Part shown: positions 23,452 to 35,900 of the stretch, piece after piece
Layout of the letters: every line of letters starts with the position of its first letter
Numbering within the stretch: the first letter of the stretch is position 1
DNA from: Pachyseris speciosa
Taxonomy: Eukaryota > Cnidaria > Anthozoa > Scleractinia > Pachyseridae
Assembly (NCBI GenBank): GCA_016490735.1
Contig: JAEMWC010000953.1
Location: 180,001-244,000, forward strand
Direction: 5' to 3'
Length of the DNA: 64,000 nucleotides
Program-made: the position numbers and the translations under genes
Notes under the pieces: generated by a model
Seen by the model: only the letters and a program-made list of their open reading frames with translations
Told to the model about the DNA's origin: nothing
Databases searched by the model: none

Positions 23452-26278
23452 AAGTATAAGATTGTTAACAACATGGTTAACAAGTAGATGTATTGGCCCA
23501 TCGCGATGAAGACCAAAGCTGGCATGCTCGGGATGTAGCTATAGCTCGTAGCACCGTATGGTAAAAAGGGTTATTTCCGAATACATTCATTGAATTTCTC
23601 GCCGAACCATTCGGTGGCTAGAGAATGGTGGTCAGTGAATTAGTGGGATGATGAGGAAACTGGATTACAGGAAGCGAAAGCAACATTGAAGCGAATGAGC
23701 AATGGCGGGCGCCACATTACCGCGTGCTTCCTCATTTCCGGCAGGTCACATGGTACCGCCAATTCCAGGTATGAACAACTGCCTGACATTTGTAACCTCA
23801 AGCCGCTGTGAAACTTATCACTGTGCTCAGTGGATATCTATGTATTAAGCAAAACGAGTCAGGTAAGATAATTTTGCATATTCACGATGTTTGCCTCACC
23901 ACTCCCGAAAATGACTAGTACGCAAACAATGTATTTATAAACCTACGCAAATGGATTTGTGTAAATAATCCCACATATTTGGAGCCACTCTCGCCAAAAG
24001 TCTCCAAATAATTGAAATCTCTAGCGAATTCCCGGCTTATTTCGATTAATCTCGTCATTTCTAGACTGTTCGGTTGATAAAATGATTTGCACCGTTTGGG
24101 GGTGCTTTTATTGCCTCCCGATGTATGTGGCAATACAACACTTGCAATTCATATCGATGTTTTACAAGCTTCTCACAAGATCTCTCTCGGAGTAATTCTC
24201 CTCAATCAAGGTCAGTTATCAATGCGGAATTGTTTTTACGTCTTGACCTGCATAAAATGAAAGAATAATGTCAGAAATCCGCAGATATAACGAAATGAAA
24301 CACTAAATGGAAATGCTGCGGTGTGAATAATGTAAATAAATTACCCTTTAAATTTAAAACGAGCCACAGAGTTCGGTAAGATCGACACAGGGTACATTCG
24401 AATTGGGTACAACTCGAGGTCGTCTCCTCTGGCTATTCTCCTTGTGCAAGTTCGTACGTGTTCCAAGAGGAAGTTGTGGAAATGTTAACAGTGGAAATGT
24501 TAACACTGGAAAAATCAGAACCACAAAACCTACTCGGTAGAAGCACATAATGAGACAATCAAACGCGCGCTTACAATGATAAGCTGATGTTTTAGCTATA
24601 TAGTCGGCTAAGTTTAATGAATTCGCGGGACAAAGAAACACTGGGAAACCACTTTTCTTACTCTAAGGAAAGAATGTACTTGCTGTAGCTATTTTGCGAC
24701 AACCTTGAAAATTTGAATAGGTGTCGTATTTTGATATCATGAACCTTCAGCAAAGAAATGTCGTTCATCTTAAGCTTGGTAAAAAAAAAAAAAAGTGCTG
24801 AAAACGTAACTGAGCCTGGTTTATTGTTTTTACGTCGAAGCGGTAAGAAACAAAGTACCTGACTGGCGGCGATTTATGAACCTAGTTACTTAGCTCGCCG
24901 AGAGTCTTGCAGTCTGCACTAAGCTCACGGCTCATTGTTGAAACAGCCGACCAGTACACAGAAGGCCGTGTGTTTAATTTCGGTCGAGAATTTGGAGTAT
25001 GCATCTTTCTCAGCCCTCAGACTTTCGTAGTCAATCTCTCAAATGCAAACTGATGAACGATTGGGCAAAAAGATAGTAGAAATTCTTGCAGATGTACATG
25101 TCTTGTGTCCGGAATCTTTTCTCCTCCGAATCAGTTCAGTGACTGTTCGCGTTTCCTCGACTGATCACTGACTTGCAAGCGGTTTTTCTGTTTCTAATCT
25201 AGCGGAACTAGGCGGCATTTTACATAACGTTGATGCAAACTGGCTATGTGTATGTCTAGTCCGCAAGAGATGACGCAAAGCTTTGAGTTCAAATCCATCA
25301 GTGGTTAACGTTACAATTATATATTGTTTCCAGTTAAGGTGAGCCCACCAATGTTCTCGGTTCCTTATTAAATAAAATGTGAATTAAAATGTTTTTCAGT
25401 CAGTCACATGCAGGGTCCAAAATTTCTAAAACGAAACACGCGAAAGCGGTAATTTCTGCATGAAAGAGGAAGTCGCGAAAGTCCATGCACAAAAACGGAC
25501 TCAAAAGAAAGTTTAACCAGAAACCTTAAATTAATAGTTAAAGCCGGAAGGGTGTTGGAATCGTCATCCTATCAGTCCTGGGATCATGGAGGGAAACTTG
25601 TACCAAAGAACCACTATCATATTAGATCTTGTCAAACTAGATTGTATAAGACAATAGTGATACCCTCTCAATTTATTGTACGACTACAAATACATGCGTT
25701 GAGGGCCTTCATATAAAAGCTTTATAAGTAAATGCACAGTTTCATTGGGACGAAAGTAACATCTCACTCACAAAGTACAAGCTTTGAACACGGGTTGCGT
25801 GTTAATTTTGTTTCCTGTTCCGTGGTTTGTTTTAACTATATAAAGATAGGCTACGGAATTAAAGGGAACCTCTCCACTATTTTAGTAAATAGTGCTGATG
25901 TTGTTCTAAATGTGCCAGAGATAAGACTTTTAGTACAGAAAATGATATCCATCGTTGAGCAAACAAATTTGCAACTGGTCATGTATTAGTTTTTTAAGCA
26001 TCATAATATCATAACAAGTCTGTTGCAATCATGTCAAAACAGATGAAGTTTTAAATAATCTCAACGCTTTCAGGAACATACATTAGCATGATTAAGCATG
26101 GCGTCTATACCATATAACTTGCGTCGTCACCTTCGACAATCAAAGCATTTGGGGTGTGGTTGTTTGTTTATTCTAGACTTTACTAAAAGATATACCCTTA
26201 TTTTTTCCTTTTATATTCGGCTTATCGTTCCTTGGGCATTCTTTGAAAGAAAGGTAATTAGACACCAGTGATTGAGAC
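23452..26278. other. Stretch without a recognisable gene
   Basis: I see no gene or well-bounded repeat here. Only short open frames without domains are present. Confidence 0.5.
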
Positions 26279-26581
26279 TTCGTTCAGTTATAATGTGTAG
26301 TCTGAGACTGCTCTCAGAAAAAAATGAAACAAAAAAAAAATGTATAAATTAGGTAAGCACCTCTAGAGAAATGACTTCCTTCAGTTATAATCTGCAGTCT
26401 GAGACTGCTCTCACAAAAAAATGAAACAAAAAAATGTATATATTAGGTAAGCACCTCTAGAGAAATGACTTCCTTCAGTTATAATCTGTAGTCTGAGACT
26501 GCTCTCACAAAAAAATGAAACAAAAAGAAAAAAAAAATAAAGACATTTTAGGTAAACACCTCTAGAGAAATGACTTCCTTT
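26279..26581. repeat. Tandem repeat, three units of about 95 bp
   Basis: Units start near 26283, 26380 and 26474 with TTCAGTTATAAT. Each contains GTCTGAGACTGCTCTCA, an A-rich tract and CACCTCTAGAGAAATGACTT. Length differences lie mostly in the A-rich tract. Confidence 0.9.
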
Positions 26582-26589
26582 ATCAACGG

Positions 26590-29500
26590 TTTCGCTAAAA
26601 TTATACTAGGGGGAGAGCCTGTAGTTTTCCAGACGCAGTCTGTGATTCCAGTGGAGAATGAAACAATAGATGCAGAAGAAGCTACAGGTCACAGGGGGGG
26701 GGGGTTACGGCTAACCAAAAGCCTGGGCAGTCGTTTCCTACCCCTCTCTATCCCTTACCCTCCCCAATCTACTTGTAGTTCCCACAGCTTTTCCGTCACT
26801 TGAGGGAAAAGCCCTGGGAACGAGATTGACCCTCCCCCTCCAAAACAAAGGTTATAAGGCGAGGCTCCACTTGTTCCACTTAATACAAGGACTCGCGAGA
26901 TGTCTGTGATAGGCTCATATAGCACACGTGGGTGCACGAGTCGTATTACTAGAACTTCATTTATCTCACGAGATTTCTAGGACACGTAGAAGTCCAAGTC
27001 TGTTTCTTTTAAGTAGAGGTAAGTCTTCGGCGTAAAATTGCAAAGTGTCTAGCTCCGAAAGAAACGACAGGAAGCAGTGCGGACAGGTAACAGCTGCTTC
27101 AAAAACAATCATTTCTCAGTATAGTATAGTTAGGAAAAGAAAAACATTAAAGACTGAAAAAGCTACCAAGGAGAGATACGTGACGGCCATTCCAATGTTT
27201 ACTTGGAGGCGCTAAAGCCATGGAGACCGCAAGAATCACCCTCGGTTTTGTGTTGAGATAGTTGAGAATATAATTTCCTGTCTATATAGATCGCACTCTT
27301 GAACGGGGTGGGGAACATGGAAGAACTAGTTGTTTTAATTATGTATAGTAGAGACTCGTCTGTTTTACGCATCACCGTTTAGTCTACAACCGCAATGACA
27401 ACTACGAAAGGGTACAGTTTAGGTGCCACAGTCCAGTTCTAATAAATTTAATCTTTAAATTCCCTCTTCTTTTACATTGTCTAAAGATTATGAAGTCCAC
27501 TCTAAGGCTATGATTGCCCTTTTTAGTAAAATGTTAACGAGACGCAAGCGATGAAACTGATAAATCTAAACCAGCAGGAGTATATATTTCCTTACTCCAG
27601 TTAATTTATGAAGGGCCGCAAGTTTCCAAAAATAAATGCCAATACGCGTTCAAAGGAAGGCTTTTTATTTCCTTTCAGTATGGGATTGTGTTCGGGGAGG
27701 GCGTGTTTTTGAGCCGAAAGGAATTTTGCGCTGAATTTAAAATCGGTTGGATTTGGCTATGAAAACACCTTGAATCACTGAGATAGCAGTTAAAAAGAGC
27801 TTAGCCTAACAGTCCGTGGGTTTATACTCAGCAGAGCTTATTAACCGAAGGATCAAGCGCTCCTAAAGATTCTGAAAGTCTTATATTATATTTGTGAGTG
27901 GCTTAGATTTTGACCCAATTTTGTTTCAAATATAATCTTCATGGTAGGATAATGGGAGTTTAAAAAATAAGTGCCCTGGTGCCATGTTTCAAGTTTCGTG
28001 TTTGGCTTGAAACTTTGACTATAAATTAAAAAAACAAAACTTAGATTCGAGCTTCTCAAACATACAGGTCAAGATTAATGGACATGTTATCTCTCACCAG
28101 ACCATGAAGACCTTCGTTTCAATACTCGAGAAAGAGCGCCGGCTTAATCGAGCTGCGAGTTGTCGTCAGCAGATTACTGACCACGACCGAACAGCGTTAA
28201 TTCATGAGTAAATATGGTATTTTTCCCATTGTTATGAACATATGGGATAAATTATTCTGATCATGACCTGAAAAAGATCTTAGAACAAAGAAACAAACTA
28301 TGTGTTTGGGGGAGCGAGGTCTTGGGGCACAGCCAGACCGGCGACTGTCAAAGCTTGCACAGGAACAGATATCGAAATGCACGTATTTCGGATTCATCGG
28401 AAGTCTTAAGACTAGGAAGTCGTATTAACCACTTATTTCCATCGCTCTAGTGACGGTGCGACTCGGGCCGTTTATTGCGGTCAAGAGTTTTTTCGTCTGC
28501 TAGCAGATTTTATGCCTAAATTTCTTGCTTACAGGGATGCCATTCAAATTGATTTTGGTAGGTTTTGTGGCCTGCTTATTTAGTATTGTTGAGGTGCTTA
28601 ATTATATTATTTTTAGACTGGAATGTAATACCCCATCTAAGGACTCACCTTAACCATTTCACCCTTTTCAAATCAAAACAGAAAAACCATTTATATCATG
28701 AAGCGTAATGTGCGTCCAAAGTGATCAATACCTGTAGTAATTTCTAGACCAAAATGACCCAAGAACTAAAAGTTCCAAGACTTCCAGGTGGCACACGTCA
28801 GAAAGTTTTCGCAATGTGGCAAAAAAGACGATATGCAAAAGTGTTTTGCTTCGCGTGAGCAATTCCTTCCCCTATGGTTTATTTATTCAAATGACAAGCC
28901 GCAAAACTCCGACTACTAACATTTCCGTCAGAAATCACACAGAAATATCACAGCTCCAAAGCCCGCGCTATGATCACATGCCTATTCTTGGGTCCATTTC
29001 CTTATCACACGAATAGACCACAAAAATATGATTTGCCCCCTTTGTAAGTTATATCTTATCACAAATCGTTTTTCCATTTAATTGGGTTTATCAAGTACTT
29101 AGCTGATCTTAATAATCTGCAAGGTCTTAGGGTAATACTTTCAACCAGATATTTTGTGTTATCAGGTTGCGCGTACGAACGCGACCGTTCGCGGCGAGAC
29201 CCGCGAGACGCGCGAGAGTTAGTGATATCCAGTTCCATCGCGGGTGCTTTACCCCACGTACGCGAGGATTCACCGTATGCCTGTTTAGGACCTTGTAAAC
29301 TCTAAAATAGAAATCATTTAATCCAAAGTTTAGAAATATGCACATAAAAAAAAGAACATTCCACCTTTGGTGTTGCTATTGGATTAAAGATTGTGTAACT
29401 CGTTCTTTACGTCTTAACACTCGTTCCCCCAGTCTGCAAACATTGCCTGTTACTGTGTGCATACTCTCCCGTCCTGCCCTCAGAGCCGGAAACTTTTGTC

Positions 29501-30346
29501 AATTTATGGTTAAATCGACCAAGTTCTCACACGGACAATTCATCCCGCTACGAAGACGAATCCAACCCCAATTGGCGGCCAGACTCCCGAAGAAAGCTAT
29601 TGAATTCTGTCCAGTACGAAAATTTCAGTGTATCTATTCTAATTTTTGAAAGCTCTGTGGGCCCTGCACTAAACAAAACAGCTCAAAAGCCCAGGTGCGA
29701 CTTTTCTTATTTTGGCTCACCTTTGAGCGACAAGACTATTTGTCCAATCAGTCTAGTTCGACTGGCCAAGCGCCCATGTGCTGGCGTCATTGTTGCTAAA
29801 GACAAAGTCTCGTCTAGACATCACTTTTTGCGAAAGAAAATATGTAAATCTTTGAGTTTATCTGAGGCGTTGCCCTAACTTGTTAACCTCGCAAATCGAG
29901 TACGTGATAGGGTTTCCGCTTCCCAGAGCCTTAGCAATCAGTGCAATGTCAATCAAGCCACTGAATTTCCTCAAAAGCCCAATTAAAAAATAAAAAAAGC
30001 GAGCTATGAAGAACTTGTTCGGAATACGATGCTTCAGCGATTTTTCAGCGAACAAGGTAGTTTGCGTTTCGCTTAAAAGCGCGGAATTTAGCTCTGTTGA
30101 CATTAACAGCGGCTTTACGTGTGCCAGAATAATTACATCGCAGCAGCACATGCAACTTGTGATATGATCTGACAAGTGGTTTAATTTTACACTCAACAGG
30201 GTCACAACTTCATCTAGATCTGTTTACTTCATCGATTACAGGGTTGCGAAGCACTGAAGGTCACCTTTCGTTATCTGGAACAGTGTTCAACAAAGGAAGG
30301 AATACCAAAGACAGACTGCAGTTTCTGTCAGTATCCAAGCTTTAAA
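26590..30346. other. Region upstream of the pappalysin gene, no gene recognised
   Basis: It contains a degraded repeat end (GGGAACGAGATTG, near 26817-26829) related to the MITE at 42821. I see no TATA box or other clear promoter element close to the start codon at 30347, and untranslated exons could lie here unseen. Confidence 0.4.
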
Positions 30347-32982
30347 ATGAGAGCGCGCGGTAACTGTGGGTTTTATCTGGTATTCCTGGTCTTCATTCTT
30401 AACTTATTCTTGCGCTTGGAGATTGCGTTGGGCAACAGTGTGTTAAAAAACGCGATCATAGCCGCCGAAGCAGAAGAAGACAAACACAGCTCTAACTGCG
30501 CTTCTACAAGGCGTGTAAAACGACACGATCATGCTCGCTTCCCATCGTCCCCGCCAACCGGGTCGAAATTTGGAAAAGCGCTACGATTTTTCGGCAATGA
30601 AGTGATACGATTTTCCGGAGCTGTCAAAATACCATCGCACAAATTCACGCTGGACTTCTGGATGAGGCCCGAAGGTGGTCAAAAGTCGCCGGTTACCGTG
30701 ATCGGGCTTTTCGACGACTGCTCGTCGGACTTGAAAGATGGAGGCTGGGAGGTAGGGCTTGAGGAGGCGAGCAAGGAGCGAAGTTTACGTATTTTCTTCC
30801 GACTACGCACACAACGATCACATCTGGAGACAAAAATCATTTCTCCGCACAGCGTGGAACCAAATGTTTGGCTTCATGTCGCAGCAACCTACAGTGGAAA
30901 AACCATGAAATTATACATCAATCAAGCTAAAGTCGCTGTCTCTTCGGAGCAAAATGGCCATATTTTTGCCGAAGGCTTCCACGTGTGCGAGCATTTAGAA
31001 GCCGGGGGCAATCGCTCGTCCGGTACGTTCTTCCGTGGAACGATCGACGAGGTGCGATTGTGGTCAGTTGCGAAATCGCACAAAGAAATCAGTGCCAGTG
31101 TTTTCGCCCCCACCACTGATACTGAGCCATTCTTGGCGATGCACGAAAGTTTTTCGGAAAAAGAAGAACTTAATCGCAGTCCCAAGACCATATGGGTAGC
31201 TGCAAGAAATCAACCGGAAATCACTAAGTCAACAATTCCTGGCGACGCGCATGATCTAGCCATCGTTAAACCCCCATGTGGCGCTACAGTGTGCGATAAT
31301 CCCGAAATCATCAGGAGTTATGTGAAAAATACCCACTTGCGAGGGAAAAAGGTCGTGAGGTATCGCGTTGTCAACATTTTGGACGACGACGGAACAAACC
31401 CGATGGTGACAAAAGAACAGATCGAAATACAACACTCTTTTCTGCAGGAAGCTTTCGAACCTTACAACATCACGTTCGAACTTGAGGTACACGAAATACG
31501 AAACACCTCCCTGCGACGTCGTACTGTCACCTACAACTGCGAGGCGCAAAAAATTGGCGACGGACATTGCAATGCAGAGTATTGTAAAACCAATATCACT
31601 GGAAATGACGGGGGCGATTGCGATGAGCACCAAACCATGTGTGACCCCGAGAAGCGTGGAAATGGCAAGTGTGACCCGGAATGCAACAAGTATTACAACG
31701 GGTGGGATTATGGCGACTGCTGCAACGCTAGTATCACGGACGTGTACAAAACTTGCTTTGATCCCAACTCATCAAGCAGGGCTTACATGAGCGATAGGGA
31801 ATACAAGGCCCTTCTGAACCTAGACAATCAGCATTACTTAAACGTTTACTTGGCTCAGTGGAGCAACGAGAACCTACAGGGAGTGGCGACTTTCCCATGG
31901 GAGAAATCTGTGCACAGCATTAATGGGGGCACTATCTTGGGTCGGGCTAATTTCGGACGTAAACATCACTCAAACGCTCTTGTTCACGAATTTGGTCACG
32001 TTTTAGGGCTGTGGCACGTTCACCATGGAGTGTCGGAATTAGATTGCACCGATGACTGTTCAGAGACCTTCCCTTCACTCGAGCTGGGTGATCTGTGTGC
32101 TGACACGAACCCAACTCCGGCTAACAACATGTGCAGTGATCCGCCCGTTAAGAAGGACACCATGACTTGTGGAATAAAGAAATTCATGAACACCCCTTTC
32201 AGAAACTACATGAGTTACGCCAACGATTCCTGTACTGAATCGTTCACGGAGCAGCAGGCGGCAAGAATGCACTGCTATATTGATTTGGTCTACCAATCAT
32301 GGCAACAGACAAATACACCACCTTCGTTCATCCCGCTTCCTCCACGCGTGACTTCAAAAACTGAGAGGAGCGTGGAACTGGTGTGGATTCCACCACTGGG
32401 AACTGGCGGCGCAAACGCACTTAACGGGTGCCACGAGTGTCGTGAAGACAGAGTTCTCAGGCAGTACGCTGTGACAGCGGAGTCTCCTGTTCTTGTCAAG
32501 CCCAATGGTTATTGGGCGCCACATCAGGCCGTTGGAGCCCCGGATGCAGAACCGTGTAATTTGTCACCTCGCGGTTGGAGCACCTTTTCCTCGCCTGGTG
32601 ATCATTGCCCGGATTGTTACATCGAGTTAGGGTTCAAGGAGGCTGTCATCCCGACAAGTTTGTCAGTTTGGGTGGTGTGGAACCCAACAGAGTCAATCAA
32701 TAACATCCAGCTTATATTCACGGATGGCTCAGAACAATCTCTAGGTAACGCCACCGCTCAATGCGATGCCCAACTCACCATGGCTTTAAGGGTCCATAAG
32801 AAGGTCTCCGGGATTCGCATCCATGTTAAGGACATGACTGTTATTGATGCCGTTCAACTGACGTCCTCTGTTAATCATCCAAACTGCATCAAGTGTGAAC
32901 CAGTGGAATACATGGTCACTAGAGAGCCACCGTTTCCTTCTGGAAAACCAGAACGCGTGAAAAAAACCAGGTTTGAAGACAG
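30347..32982 (+). CDS. PAPPA-like: Pappalysin exon 1: signal peptide, LamG, LNR1-2, protease
   Basis: Codes for residues 1-879. The start follows a stop-free hydrophobic leader, and no earlier in-frame ATG is useful. The reading frame continues to 33061, but the homology break and the GACAG|GTACGA donor place the exon end at 32982 in phase 2, joining a phase-matched exon at 33391. The catalytic motif HEFGHVLGLWH is encoded at 31985-32017. A coding exon of 2.6 kb is unusually long for this gene. Confidence 0.92.
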
Positions 32983-35900
32983 GTACGATACAGTTCCGAT
33001 CCTGATACCATACTCTAAGGCACAACCAAATAAAACTGCGAAACACGGAACCATTGTTTGAGCGCAGGAAACAGGCAAAAAGAATTTTAACAGTCATACG
33101 TGTGGTTCAAATGGGGCGTTTGTTCTCGATTCTCTGAAAACACACGCTGCAATTCATTGATGTTTAGTCAGAAGGAACGCCTTTTCCTTATCAGTTAGGA
33201 GCATGCAAGGCTGAAAACAGTCCAAAAATTAAGCGTATTCAAGCGCACTGTCTTGATAGTTGACGCTCTTCCTTTTTAACATGAACAAAATGTGAGTAAG
33301 TGATGGGTGAGTAAGGTGCTCACCACTACATGATGCCATCGCCGAGTTTTCGCAGTACTGAATATTATTTTACTCGTGTTGTTTTACCAGGTTCTTGAAT
33401 CCCGGTAAAACCTACAGCTATAGAGTCCAGGCTGTTACGAGTGCTGGACTCAAGGGCCCACGCTCCCCACCCCTGGTTTATTCATCACAGAAAGGCTTTT
33501 GCGGTGACGGCATAGTGGACGAGAGCCTTGGAGAAGAGTGCGACGATGCAAATGTAAGGGACGCCGACGGATGCAATGTGCAATGCAAGAAAGAAGATGT
33601 TTTCCACTGTACAGGTCAGTAACGGGCATCAAAGACATCAATTCCATCTAGGAAACATTTTATGGACAAAGTCTTTATTTTGAGCGGTTAGTCTTAGGAA
33701 CCTCAACCACAGACTCGTATCAGTTTTCATGATGCGAAGACGTCAAGAAAACACTTCATCTGAATGCAAAATACTGTTCCGGACGTTTTATGTGTAATTT
33801 GGTGATTTCAGCAAATTGGTATCTTATGTCATGGGTTGTTTCACTCACTGAGGACGAAAATTGTCTGTCATATACAGTTCTCAAACTGTCATATACAATT
33901 CTCAAACCAAGATTTGTTTTTGTCGCCTTCATTTGCTGTTGAAAGAAAGACAAAGGAAATCCTATGGATACTCTCAACTTTGTCTCGCTGCCGTAAGATA
34001 TAACAAATTGCTTGTGTGATCGATCGTGCCTTTTCATTTGACTCATTTGGCTGCTAAGGACAAACAAAGTCCTTTATGAATTCGAAAACCACAAACTCAG
34101 TCAAGTAGTTTCACGAGTGTTCTACCATCACGTGGTTATGTAATATTTCCTAAGTAGGTTTTATTTCGTAAGAAACGGCTAAGCTGATCGCGTTATTCAT
34201 GTAATTAAACCAGTATATGCCAACACGCACATTCGTTAACCTTGACAAAGTAATCCTCAAAAATTTAATCTCATGTTATTAAGCGAGCTACTGGAATTTC
34301 TCAAATCTTGTATACTTCGGCCGTTTAACCTTTAAAACATCCGTGGAAAAACGAATATCACGATTGGCAATTATAAATTCGTATTCGAGAAAAGTCATGC
34401 GTATCCGTCATTTCTCTGAGGTGGCCAAAGCCCTTTTGCCATCTCGAGATTGGATGACGAGCGGCAAGTTTCAAAGCGAATAATTTGTCGTCAGAGGAGA
34501 GATAAGCCGACCTTTACTCAAGATACTCGAGAGGGTCTGACATTGGAAAAAACAAGACACCGCCTTGCACTGGGCGAAATACCTCTTTTTCAAATCTATT
34601 GCGTTTATAAAGGTTCCTCCTTTTTTTCTTTATAAAGGCATTGATTTGCATGGTGGAAAAGCCGACTCGTGATGTTTTGCAATTAATCAGTGGATTGCAA
34701 AATTAAAACAAAACCTTTCCGGCGGCTCAACTAAGTAACCCGATGATAGCCTTAAGTAACGATCAATTGTCCAATCTAACGCCGCGTATGGTGAGTTCAA
34801 CTCTCAAATTCCAATCCTCCAGAGGGGGCTTGTGTCCTTTAAGGCGGCGAAATACGAGATACAAAAACCCTCAACTTGTCGCGCAACATTGTTTCGTTGC
34901 AAGTTTTCGTCGATGTTTCCCGTTTTTCACCTCGCGTGATCAACTTGTCGCGCAACAAAAACATTTGTTGCGGGTTGAAGAAAGTTGTTGCGAAAAGTAG
35001 AGCGCAGGTCTACTTTGAGCAACAAATTTTGGCTTTGTTGCTCGTTTTTCATCAAACTCACAACTTGTCGCGCAACAAATTTGCTCGTGCCCTAGCAAAT
35101 CAACCAATCAGTGCGCTGCATTTCTTCAACCCGCAACAAATGTTTTTGTTGCGGGTCAAGTTGATCACGCAAGGTGAAATACGCGAAACATCGACCAAAA
35201 CTTGCAACGAAACAATGTTGCGCGACAAGTTGAGGTTTTTTGTATCTCGTATTTCGCCGCCTTTATACGTTGTTTATGTTGGTCAGCATAATGCAAAAGA
35301 AGCAGGCTATCACAGCGGAAAATGTTGACGCAACTTCGTCCATTATTCTGTTGAGATTACATGAATGTATGGTAAATTAAACTCTCGTGGTTGCAATTCT
35401 CCATAGAGCGTAGGCCTGCGTCCTTCATCTGTTATTCATGTTTTCTTCGGCCTAACGCGATCATAGAGAATCTGCCAATTACAGTTTGAAATGTTGACAT
35501 GCAACTTCATCCATTATTTAATATTTCTACGAAAATGAAAACAAACAAAAACTATAAACTCTGTGATTTGTTGAAAGTAATCTCATGTCACATTTTCCCG
35601 AGAAATTCTGAATCCCTGGAAAGCTGAAAAATTATTCGAAGCACACATTTGTTGAGAAAATATACCGACTTTCTGTTCTTGTTGCTTTCACCATAAACTT
35701 ATGCCAATGGTGACATTTGGGAATGCCGGCGAAAGTACATTGGAAATTGAAAGCAGCTGCGGGAATACTTGCCTAAGGCGCCTTGGATACAGGGAAGACG
35801 TTTACCCTTTCTTACATCATTTATTTGCACATAAACATGTGGGAATATGCTTTTTTTACATGCTGAGGGGAATACGCGTGCAGTCTAAATCCCTTATTTA

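Noticed and set aside
32983..33061. Extension of the long pappalysin frame to the TGA at 33059-33061
   Set aside because: Homology ends at the GACAG|GTACGA donor and the next exon is in matching phase, so this stretch is intron read-through.
34876..35328. 150-codon open frame on the + strand
   Set aside because: It lies across the long inverted arms of the MITE at 34839-35265 and has no domain.
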